Assembly (NCBI GenBank): GCA_006227095.1
Contig: SBFZ01000192.1
Coordinates: 1-5,160 of the forward strand
Source of the DNA: Bacteroidota bacterium
GTDB taxonomy: Bacteria > Bacteroidota > Bacteroidia > Bacteroidales > VadinHA17
DNA length: 5,160 nucleotides
Direction: 5' to 3'
Each line of letters opens with the position of its first letter. Within the stretch, counting starts at the first letter, position 1. Under the pieces are notes generated by a model. The model was given only the letters and a program-made list of their open reading frames with translations, was not told the origin of the DNA and searched no databases. Shown in pieces: positions 1 to 5,160 of the stretch. Both the position numbers and the translations under genes were made by a program.

Positions 1-153
1 CTGGTAGCACGGGCCCCGGAGTTCGGGCTGCTGCTTGATTATTTCCTCTTCTGCTCAACGGCTTTCCGGATTGCCCCGCCGCTAACAATATCAGATGAGG
101 AAATACACCTCGGCTGTCATCGGCTTAAAGAACTGACGGAAGCGGTTTTATAA
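1..153 (+). CDS. Class III PLP-dependent aminotransferase, C-terminal end (5' part outside window)
   Basis: The frame starting at base 1 is open for 50 codons and stops with TAA at 151-153. The segment FCSTAFRIAPPLTISDEEI is the usual ending of class III (ornithine, acetylornithine or 4-aminobutyrate type) aminotransferases, in which an R-[IF]-APPL motif near the C-terminus is followed by a closing amphipathic helix. By family knowledge, the arginine at visible residue 23 aligns with Arg413 of human ornithine aminotransferase, which helps hold the substrate carboxylate. The PLP lysine and the rest of the fold lie upstream of the window, so the substrate cannot be decided. It could be ArgD-like, RocD-like or one of the broad-substrate enzymes common in Bacteroidota. 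No hairpin terminator is evident just after the stop; the repeat-rich spacer follows. Confidence 0.82.
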   Translation: MVARAPEFGLLLDYFLFCSTAFRIAPPLTISDEEIHLGCHRLKELTEAVL

Positions 154-235
154 CCCGATGTACTTTCAGCCGACCGGCACCATTCTCAGACCCCGGTACA
201 ACAAGGTTGTCAGCGGCAATCCAAATTCCAAATCG

Positions 236-267
236 CACATCCGCCAGCAGGCGGACACAGTCGCAAA
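236..267. repeat. Hairpin-bearing 32-nt repeat, copy 1
   Basis: This is the first of two identical 32-nt copies. It contains the inverted repeat TCCGCC (240-245), loop AGCA (246-249) and GGCGGA (250-255), a 6-bp GC-rich stem able to form on either strand. Extending the match leftward to 228 gives 40 nt with a single difference from the second copy (G235 against T284). The form resembles REP-type extragenic palindromes, but family membership is not shown. Confidence 0.8.
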
Positions 268-284
268 CCTCACATCCCAAATCT

Positions 285-316
285 CACATCCGCCAGCAGG
301 CGGACACAGTCGCAAA
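285..316. repeat. Hairpin-bearing 32-nt repeat, copy 2
   Basis: This is an exact copy of 236-267, displaced by 49 nt. The stem arms are TCCGCC (289-294) and GGCGGA (299-304) around the loop AGCA. Perfect identity within an otherwise degenerate array points to recent duplication or to selection on this block. Confidence 0.8.
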
Positions 317-458
317 TCCCAAATCGCATCTCGCACATCGCACATCGCAAATCCTAAATCCCCCCACTCTGTCACCATCCGACTGACATCCTGTCAGCAT
401 TCCGGCCCCGGCACGCACTTTGAACAAACGGGGCAGAATAATCAGAAAACTATATAAC

Positions 459-2510
459 ATGGAAAAGGGTAAAATCGGAGTAACCACAGAAAACATCTTT
501 CCAATCATCAAGAAATTCCTCTACTCAGATCATGAAATATTCCTGAGAGAGCTTGTCTCAAACGCAACTGACGCCCTGCAGAAACTGAAGGCACTGTCAT
601 CAGCCGGTGAATTCAAGGGAGAACTGGGTGAACTTCGCGTAAAGGTCACACTTGACTCAAAAAAGAAAACCCTTACCGTCTCTGACAACGGTATCGGGAT
701 GAGCGGCGAGGAAATCGACAAATACCTGAACCAGATTGCCTTCTCAAGCGCAAATGAATTCCTTGACAAATACAAGGACCAGGCCAGCGGACTTATCGGC
801 CAGTTCGGCCTTGGCTTCTATTCTGCATTCATGGTCTCAGATAAGGTGGAAGTGGTCTCAAGATCATGGCGTGAAAATGTTCCGGCAGTTAAATGGACCT
901 GTGACGGCAGCCCGGAATATTCAATTGAAGAAGCTCAGAGAGAAGAACGCGGTACGGATGTCATCCTTCATATCGACAAGGAATCCAAGGAGTTTCTGGA
1001 TGAACACCGCATTGAGGGTCTGCTGAAGAAATATTGCAGCTTCCTCCCTGTACAGGTTCAGTTCGGCAATGAAAAGGAATGGAAGGACGGAAAGATGGTC
1101 GATACCGGCAAACCAAAGATCATCAATAACACCCAGCCGGCCTGGACCCGCAAACCGTCAGACCTCAAGGACGAAGATTACTCAGCATTCTATCGGGAGC
1201 TTTACCCCATGGGAGAGGAACCCCTCTTCAATATTCACCTGAACGTTGACTATCCGTTCAAGCTGACCGGAATACTCTACTTCCCGAAAATCAGGAACAA
1301 TTTTGAGATACAGAAAAACAAGATTCAGCTCTACTGCAACCAGGTATTTGTCACCGACTCCGTTGAGGGTATAGTGCCTGACTTCCTGACACTGCTCCAC
1401 GGGGTGATAGACTCGCCTGATATACCGCTCAACGTATCAAGAAGTTACCTTCAGAGCGATTCCAACGTAAAGAAAATCAGCGGACACATAACCAAGAAGG
1501 TGGCTGACCGCCTGTCTGACATTTTCAAAAAAGACCGCGAGACCTTCGAAAAGAAATGGGATGACCTGAAACTCTTCATCGAGTACGGCATGATCACCGA
1601 GGAGAAGTTCTTTGAAAAGGCTTCAAAATTTGCCCTGTTCAAAAACACTGCCGGCAAGTACTTCACACTTGAGGAATATGACAAGATCATAAAGGAGAAC
1701 CAGACTGACAGGGACAAGTCACTCATCCATCTCTATACAACTGACCAGGTAGCCCAGCATACCTATGTCGCCAAGGCTGCTGACAAGGGATATGATGTTT
1801 TGGTTCTTGACGGTCAGCTTGATACACATCTCATAAACACTCTTGAGTCAAAGGAACCAACTTCGAAATTCGTGAGAGTTGACAGCGATGTTATTGAAAA
1901 GCTTATCAGCAAGGATGAGAGCCACACGGCAAAGCTCACCCAGGCGCAGTCAGATGATCTTGCCCAGATATTTCGCAGCCAGGTGGCTGACACCGATAAG
2001 GCACGCTTCCATGTAAGGGCTGAAAACCTCGATGAGAATGACCTTCCCATGGTGATCACGCAGAGCGAGTTCATGCGCAGGATGAAGGATATGGCCCAGT
2101 TCGGAGGAGGTTACTCATTCTACGGTGAGATGCCTGACAGCTTTGACCTGGTTCTCAACACCAACCATCCTCTTGTGATCTCACTGGCAGGAGACCTCGA
2201 TAAGGAGCATGCCGACGAACTCAAGAAGAACAGCGCAGGGATAGACAAGACCAGGGTTGAGATTGATTTCATGGAGAAGGAGCACAACAAGAAGAAACCA
2301 GAGGAGATACCTTCGGTTGAAAAGGATGATCTTGAAAGGCTTCGGAATGAGCTCAGCCAGCTTGAGGAAAAAAGGAAGACTATTCTCGGTGGCTTCGGTA
2401 ATGACCACCAGGCAGTGAGACAGCTTATAGACCTTGCCATGCTGGCCAACAACATGCTTAAGGGAGAAGCACTCAGCGCTTTCGTCAAGCGAAGCATCAG
2501 CCTCCTCTGA
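459..2510 (+). CDS. htpG: Molecular chaperone HtpG (bacterial Hsp90)
   Basis: Cytosolic ATP-driven dimeric chaperone of 683 residues that remodels client proteins, typically with the DnaK system, and is often stress-induced. The N-terminal GHKL ATPase domain (about 1-215) shows all nucleotide-binding motifs: ELVSNATDA with the general-base Glu31 and Mg-binding Asn35, DNGIGM at 76-81, the lid and glycine motif GQFGLGFYSAF at 114-124, and GT at 165-166. The middle domain carries LNVSRSYLQ, whose Arg328 corresponds to the ATP-contacting arginine of E. coli HtpG (Arg336). The C-terminal dimerisation domain contains a Lys/Glu-rich coiled-coil-like insertion at about 588-645. This makes the protein about 60 residues longer than the E. 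coli form, as in other Bacteroidota. The ATG at 459 is chosen because MEKGKIGVTTENIFPII matches the family N-terminus. An in-frame TTG at 420 would add 13 residues of unrelated sequence. No frameshift or missing key residue is seen. Confidence 0.98.
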   Translation: MEKGKIGVTTENIFPIIKKFLYSDHEIFLRELVSNATDALQKLKALSSAGEFKGELGELRVKVTLDSKKKTLTVSDNGIGMSGEEIDKYLNQIAFSSANEFLDKYKDQASGLIGQFGLGFYSAFMVSDKVEVVSRSWRENVPAVKWTCDGSPEYSIEEAQREERGTDVILHIDKESKEFLDEHRIEGLLKKYCSFLPVQVQFGNEKEWKDGKMVDTGKPKIINNTQPAWTRKPSDLKDEDYSAFYRELYPMGEEPLFNIHLNVDYPFKLTGILYFPKIRNNFEIQKNKIQLYCNQVFVTDSVEGIVPDFLTLLHGVIDSPDIPLNVSRSYLQSDSNVKKISGHITKKVADRLSDIFKKDRETFEKKWDDLKLFIEYGMITEEKFFEKASKFALFKNTAGKYFTLEEYDKIIKENQTDRDKSLIHLYTTDQVAQHTYVAKAADKGYDVLVLDGQLDTHLINTLESKEPTSKFVRVDSDVIEKLISKDESHTAKLTQAQSDDLAQIFRSQVADTDKARFHVRAENLDENDLPMVITQSEFMRRMKDMAQFGGGYSFYGEMPDSFDLVLNTNHPLVISLAGDLDKEHADELKKNSAGIDKTRVEIDFMEKEHNKKKPEEIPSVEKDDLERLRNELSQLEEKRKTILGGFGNDHQAVRQLIDLAMLANNMLKGEALSAFVKRSISLL

Positions 2511-2607
2511 CATCAGATCTGAGCCGGATTGCCGAACACAGCATCAGCCTCCTCTGACAGAATATGAGGTTCTGTTTTGCTGAACGCAGAATCAGTCTCC
2601 TCCGGGA
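2493..2607. repeat. Tandem repeat of the htpG 3' end (47-48 bp period)
   Basis: The last 18 bases of htpG plus two more (2493-2512, agcatcagcctcctctgaca) recur exactly at 2540-2559 and with 15 of 20 matches at 2588-2607. The spacings are 47 and 48 bp. Copies 2 and 3 also share their left flank (ttgccgaacac at 2529-2539, ttgctgaacgc at 2577-2587). Copy 2 lies in another reading frame from htpG, so it is not a coding extension. The sequence between copies has diverged, which fits an old local duplication or a transcribed 3'-UTR element. Copy 3 contains a small hairpin, CTCC (2597-2600) and GGAG (2605-2608) around TCCG, a UNCG-type tetraloop in RNA. Confidence 0.75.
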
Positions 2608-2638
2608 GCAGAAAATTAAATATTTCAGAAAACGAAAT

Positions 2639-2661
2639 GACGCCCGCCAAGGGCGTCTTTT
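2639..2661 (+). terminator. Intrinsic terminator after htpG, probably bidirectional
   Basis: A perfect 7-bp stem GACGCCC (2639-2645) and GGGCGTC (2651-2657) encloses the loop GCCAA and is followed by TTTT (2658-2661). On the other strand the same hairpin is followed by ATTTCGTTTT, so it can also stop transcription arriving from the convergent gene, whose stop codon is only 3 nt away. It lies 128 nt beyond the htpG stop. Confidence 0.85.
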
Positions 2662-2664
2662 CCT

Positions 2665-3192
2665 TCATCCCATTATTCTCGCCAGCTCTGACTTGATGTA
2701 GGCAATGGCAGCCTTTGTGGGTTCAGTATCCATCTCCACCACCTCTTCAAGGAGCAGCCTGGAGAGCTCTTCACCGGTGGCTGCGGGAGGAAGCTGTGAG
2801 GCAACACTGTTAACCAGCCTCACAATGGTCCCCCGTGCATTCTTCACCATCTCCCATGCCTCATTGCTCATGTAGATCTGCTGCGAGAGGTTATGTTCAT
2901 ACTCACTCCTGACCGCTGTTATCAGTGCTGACTGCAGCTGAGGGGCCGTCATCTCCGGCCTGGCAGTCCGTATGATAAGCGACTCCGGAGAAATACGCTC
3001 CAGGAACAGCACCACCCTCTCATAGGCCTGGAGCCTGACCGGCGTTATGGTTTTGACGGTCTGCAGCAGCAGGTCCTGTCTCCTGCGTTCCTGGTCGTCA
3101 CGAAGCATGTTCCGTATCACCAGCCATGCCGTGAGCATCACCAGCAGGGCCGGAAGGATTATTTTCAGTATTTCGGTGAAGGTTTCCATCAT
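2665..3192 (-). CDS. DUF7935-like single-pass membrane protein of unknown function
   Basis: A 175-residue protein with one N-terminal membrane helix (about residues 8-26, ILKIILPALLVMLTAWLVI). A strongly basic stretch follows (Arg27, Arg31, Arg36-38), which predicts the C-terminal part in the cytoplasm. The rest is predicted helical and has no visible catalytic motif. The most recognisable segments are PVRLQAYERVVLFLERISP (51-69) and SEYEHNLSQQIYMSNEAWEMV (96-116). I recall this pattern from a conserved Bacteroidota protein family annotated as DUF7935; this is from memory and was not searched. No function is known to me. The start is ATGATG at 3190-3192 and 3187-3189, and either Met could be used. 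The gene is transcribed toward htpG and divergently from the aminotransferase gene, so the neighbours give no functional clue. Confidence 0.8.
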   Translation of the reverse strand: MMETFTEILKIILPALLVMLTAWLVIRNMLRDDQERRRQDLLLQTVKTITPVRLQAYERVVLFLERISPESLIIRTARPEMTAPQLQSALITAVRSEYEHNLSQQIYMSNEAWEMVKNARGTIVRLVNSVASQLPPAATGEELSRLLLEEVVEMDTEPTKAAIAYIKSELARIMG

Positions 3193-3209
3193 TACCGTTG
3201 TTGTGAGTC

Positions 3210-3228
3210 ATTAATTATGCAAATTAAT
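3210..3228. promoter_or_regulatory. AT-rich palindrome in divergent intergenic region, possible operator
   Basis: ATTAATT (3210-3216) and AATTAAT (3222-3228) form a perfect 7-bp inverted repeat around ATGCA. It starts 18 bp upstream of the start of the leftward membrane-protein gene, where a regulator could cover its promoter. AT-rich palindromes arise easily by chance, so regulator binding is only an inference. Confidence 0.25.
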
Positions 3229-3396
3229 CATTTTTTGAGCCTGGAATGTTGTCATACCATCCTATAAAAGATTCACTGAGCTCAAAAGGCATGTGCTTTT
3301 ATGGCCTTGCTCCTTGAGAAACCACCTGAACGATAATGACCTCCGGTTGCAATTGCTTCTGAAATATTGTATGCATGGCACCCCTGTAATAATCCC

Positions 3397-3427
3397 TTTT
3401 CTATTTCACTTTTAACAATTACATTTG
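3397..3427 (+). promoter_or_regulatory. Bacteroidota-type promoter candidate for the aspartate aminotransferase gene
   Basis: TACATTTG at 3420-3427 matches the Bacteroidota -7 consensus TAnnTTTG at every fixed base. Exactly 19 nt upstream, TTTT at 3397-3400 matches three of four bases of the -33 TTTG element. Transcription would start at about 3433, leaving a leader of about 30 nt before the ATG at 3464. Position, spacing and orientation all fit, but no start site has been measured. Confidence 0.5.
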
Positions 3428-3463
3428 GCCTTTCCGTAAACCATTTATAGAAATTCTGACACA

Positions 3464-4657
3464 ATGGAGCACATAAGCAGGAGGGTTCAGGCACTCTCGG
3501 TATCGCAGACACTGGCCATGACGGCGAAGAGCCAGGAACTGAAGGAACAGGGAATAGATGTTATCAGCCTCAGCATCGGGGAGCCCGATTTCAATACACC
3601 TGATGATATCAAGGAGGCAGCCAAGAAAGCAATTGATGACAACTACTCCTTCTACCCCCCTGTACCCGGTTACCCCGATCTTCGCAAGGCGATCTCGCGT
3701 AAGTTCCTGGAGGAGAACGGTCTCAGTTATACCCCGGAGCAGATTATCGTTTCTGCGGGAGGCAAGCACAGCCTGATCAATATAATGATCTCGGTTGTTG
3801 ATCCGGGTGATGAGGTGATACTTCTCGCACCTTACTGGGTAAGTTACCTTGATCATATCACCTTCGCCGAAGGCAAACCGGTTATAATCCAGACCTCTAT
3901 TGACAGCGACTTCAAGGTCACACCCGGGCAGCTTGAGGAAGCTCTCACCCCGCGTACAAGGGTACTGATCTTCAACTCTCCGTCAAATCCCACAGGGATG
4001 GTATACACCCGTGAGGAGATGGCTGAACTGGTGAAGGTGCTTGAGAAATATCCGCAGGTGATTATCATCTCGGATGAGATCTACGAGCATATCATTTTCA
4101 CCGGTGAGCATGTCAGCCTGGCATCGTTCAGCAGCATCACCGACAGGGTTGTGACGGTTAACGGCGTCTCTAAGGGATATGCCATGACAGGGTGGAGGAT
4201 TGGCTACATAGGCGCACCGCTCTGGCTCGCGAAAGCCTGCAACAAGTTGCAGGGACAGTTCACCTCCGGGGTATGTTCCATAGCACAACGGGCTGCACTG
4301 GCTGCCATCACCTCGAAAAGTGACTCAAAGGAAAGGATGCGTGAGGCATTCCTCCGGCGCAGGGACCTTATATGCAGGCTTCTCGGGGAGATACCCGGAC
4401 TGAAGGTCAGGGTGCCTCAGGGGGCTTTCTATGTCATGCCGGATATCAGCAATTTCATCGGCCGAAGCTATCAGGACCAGGTGATAAACAATGCTGATGA
4501 CCTTGCACTGTATCTTCTTTCCGAGGCAAGGGTTGCCCTTGTGAGCGGAAGCGCATTCGGTTCCGATGACTGTATCAGGATCTCCTACGCCACTTCAGAT
4601 GACCGTATCACCGAGGCAGTGCGTCGCATTAAGGAAGCGCTGGCGAAACTTAAGTGA
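3464..4657 (+). CDS. aspC: Aspartate aminotransferase, Thermus-type (class I/II, fold type I)
   Basis: A cytosolic PLP enzyme of 397 residues, the family's usual length, probably interconverting aspartate and 2-oxoglutarate with oxaloacetate and glutamate. Catalytic features are complete: Schiff-base Lys237 in SKGYAMTGWR, Asn175 in NSPSNPTG, Asp204 and Tyr207 in DEIYEH for the cofactor ring, Arg245 for its phosphate, stacking Trp125 in YWVSY, Tyr64, and Arg372 in CIRISYA for the substrate alpha-carboxylate. GGKHSL places Lys101 where Thermus thermophilus AspAT has Lys109, which binds the distal carboxylate of acidic substrates in this subgroup and supports aspartate specificity. Some relatives also accept prephenate, so that role stays open. 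The start ATG gives the typical family N-terminus, including VSQTLAMTAKSQEL. A promoter candidate lies close upstream and a hairpin follows about 100 nt after the stop, so it is probably monocistronic. The symbol is by family similarity. Confidence 0.93.
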   Translation: MEHISRRVQALSVSQTLAMTAKSQELKEQGIDVISLSIGEPDFNTPDDIKEAAKKAIDDNYSFYPPVPGYPDLRKAISRKFLEENGLSYTPEQIIVSAGGKHSLINIMISVVDPGDEVILLAPYWVSYLDHITFAEGKPVIIQTSIDSDFKVTPGQLEEALTPRTRVLIFNSPSNPTGMVYTREEMAELVKVLEKYPQVIIISDEIYEHIIFTGEHVSLASFSSITDRVVTVNGVSKGYAMTGWRIGYIGAPLWLAKACNKLQGQFTSGVCSIAQRAALAAITSKSDSKERMREAFLRRRDLICRLLGEIPGLKVRVPQGAFYVMPDISNFIGRSYQDQVINNADDLALYLLSEARVALVSGSAFGSDDCIRISYATSDDRITEAVRRIKEALAKLK

Positions 4658-4759
4658 CCGGGTCAGACCGGTACGCTAACTGCCGCTGGCAACAGCTCAC
4701 CGTGTGCCACTGCCTGAGATGCACAACGGAAAGTACAATAGTTACCTGCAACAACGACC

Positions 4760-4784
4760 AGGGCCGCATCCCGGATGCGGCCCT
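4760..4784. terminator. Strong hairpin between convergent genes, probable terminator
   Basis: AGGGCCGCAT (4760-4769) pairs perfectly with ATGCGGCCCT (4775-4784) over 10 bp around the loop CCCGG, and two inner G-C pairs are possible. It lies 8 bp beyond the stop codon of the leftward nitroreductase gene and 102 bp beyond that of the rightward aminotransferase gene. A uniform T-run is missing on both sides (GCCTGTTATT rightward, GGTCGTTGTT leftward). Termination is therefore inferred from the stem and its position. Confidence 0.6.
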
Positions 4785-4792
4785 GCCTGTTA

Positions 4793-5160
4793 TTAATACC
4801 TGTTGTATGTGATCACATCACCCGGCGGCTTGCGCGACTTTTCCCTGAGACGGTTGTCAGTGTACCCGACCGTGATGACCAGCTCAACCCTCTTTGAAGC
4901 CGGTATCCCCAGCGCCTTTTTAATTCTATTTTCCTCCATCCATCCGATAATACAGGTTCCAAGACCTTCGGCAGTGGCCTGATAAACCAAAGATGCCGTG
5001 GCAATTCCAAGGTCGATATGGGAGTAATCCTTCTGCTTGATCAGGTCTCCGGCCCTGGATGTCAGATTCGATTTCTCCCTGACTACTACAATCAGTACAG
5101 GAGCCTCCCTTACAAAACCATTCATCCGGAGGACAACAGATTCGGTGGCAGCAGCCACTT
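4793..5160 (-). CDS. Nitroreductase-family flavoprotein, C-terminal part (5' end outside window)
   Basis: The reading frame is open from the right window edge to TAA at 4793-4795, giving 121 complete visible residues. It matches the second part of the FMN-dependent nitroreductase fold. APVLIVVV is a core strand, and IDLGIATASLVYQA with EGLGTCIIGW forms the helix and glycine turn beside the flavin. LGIPASKRVELVITVGY is the next strand region, and the C-terminal tail REKSRKPPGDVITYNRY has the basic R-x-K-x-R-K pattern typical of the family. Members run to about 170-190 residues in this short type, so roughly 50-60 N-terminal residues, with much of the flavin phosphate-binding site, are missing here. 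A GTG at 5156-5158 is internal to the fold and not a credible start. Members reduce nitro compounds, quinones or unknown electron acceptors with NAD(P)H; the substrate cannot be inferred. Confidence 0.88.
   Translation of the reverse strand, partial: VAAATESVVLRMNGFVREAPVLIVVVREKSNLTSRAGDLIKQKDYSHIDLGIATASLVYQATAEGLGTCIIGWMEENRIKKALGIPASKRVELVITVGYTDNRLREKSRKPPGDVITYNRY

Larger units (their letters stand above)
219..358. repeat. In-phase heptanucleotide repeat array with two embedded hairpin units
   Basis: The 140 bp divide into exactly 20 steps of 7 nt. Units on the + strand, in order, are atccaaa, ttccaaa, tcgcaca, a 21-nt hairpin block (three steps), tcgcaaa, cctcaca, tcccaaa, tctcaca, the same 21-nt block, tcgcaaa, tcccaaa, tcgcatc, tcgcaca, tcgcaca, tcgcaaa and tcctaaa. 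The consensus is about TC[GC]CA[AC]A. The phase is kept through both hairpin blocks, which lie 49 nt (7 x 7) apart. Short degenerate tandem repeats of 7 nt are known from other bacteria, notably cyanobacteria. I recall similar GATTTGGGATTTGCG-like strings between genes in Bacteroidales, but could not check this. It is non-coding, and any function is unknown. Confidence 0.85.
154..458. other. Non-coding spacer upstream of htpG
   Basis: This 305-bp stretch holds no credible gene. Its core (219-358) is a heptamer repeat array with two hairpins. Left of the array (154-218) I see nothing recognisable. Right of it (359-458) there is a small inverted repeat, CTGACA at 383-388 and TGTCAG at 392-397 with a 3-nt loop, and an A-rich stretch just before the htpG ATG, as is common in Bacteroidota. 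I found no good TAnnTTTG promoter element and no CIRCE-type heat-shock inverted repeat, so the htpG promoter is not identified. Open frames cross the array on both strands only because the repeat unit lacks stop codons. Confidence 0.75.

Noticed and set aside
219..358. CRISPR-like array
   Set aside because: The regular 49-nt spacing of a 32-nt repeat catches the eye, but there are only two copies, the 'spacer' is itself heptamer repeat, and no cas gene is present.
420..458. Upstream in-frame TTG start for htpG adding 13 residues
   Set aside because: The added peptide does not resemble any HtpG N-terminus, while the ATG at 459 gives the expected MEKGKIGVTTENIF start.
411..458. TTTG at 419-422 as part of an htpG promoter
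   Set aside because: It is not preceded by TA in the TAnnTTTG register, and no -7 element follows at the right distance if it is read as the -33 element.
158..511. Small open frames on both strands across the repeat array
   Set aside because: The heptamer lacks stop codons, so several frames stay open at once. Their translations merely repeat the repeat unit (CDVR, WDLR and similar), and one runs into htpG antisense.
2120..2513. Minus-strand frames of 110-125 codons inside the 3' end of htpG
   Set aside because: They lie wholly antisense to a strongly conserved gene and have low-complexity Ser/Leu/Phe-rich translations typical of shadow frames.
3419..3856. Minus-strand 145-codon frame overlapping the aminotransferase gene
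   Set aside because: It is antisense to a complete, motif-rich enzyme gene and shows no recognisable protein pattern.
4658..4792. Attenuator or small RNA between the aminotransferase and nitroreductase genes
   Set aside because: Apart from the hairpin at 4760-4784, no promoter or further structure is visible. The hairpin is better explained as a terminator between convergent genes.

Overview
The window looks like chromosomal DNA from a member of the Bacteroidota, probably of the order Bacteroidales or a close relative. The main reasons are an HtpG/Hsp90 that follows the Bacteroidales form along its whole length, including a long charged helical insertion near the C-terminus, and a small one-helix membrane protein that resembles a family I know only from Bacteroidota. 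Shine-Dalgarno sequences are not evident at the start codons, and one promoter candidate fits the Bacteroidota form (TTTG-like, 19 nt, TAnnTTTG). No lineage search could be run.

Layout. Bases 1-153 are the last 50 codons of a class III PLP aminotransferase (+). Bases 154-458 are non-coding and carry a 140-bp array of heptanucleotide repeats into which two identical hairpin units are set in phase. htpG (459-2510, +) follows. Its last 20 bp are repeated exactly 47 bp downstream and again, imperfectly, 48 bp further on. A hairpin terminator at 2639-2661 separates htpG from a convergent gene for a DUF7935-like membrane protein (2665-3192, -). A 271-bp divergent intergenic region (3193-3463) holds an AT-rich palindrome and a good Bacteroidota-type promoter for the next gene, an aspartate aminotransferase of the Thermus type (3464-4657, +). 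A strong hairpin at 4760-4784 lies before the convergent nitroreductase-family gene (4793 to beyond 5160, -), of which only the C-terminal two thirds is visible.

How the genes relate. Each complete gene appears to be its own transcription unit: two convergent pairs each have a hairpin between the genes, and one pair is divergent. I see no operon and no shared pathway. Two PLP aminotransferases of different subclasses occur, but they are separated by htpG and are not obviously linked. These look like housekeeping genes.

I found no defence system, mobile gene cassette, CRISPR array or RNA gene, and nothing that amounts to a new biological system. The most unusual structure is the in-phase heptamer array with its embedded hairpins. 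The post-htpG tandem duplication and a possible coding remnant in the divergent intergenic region are lesser points.
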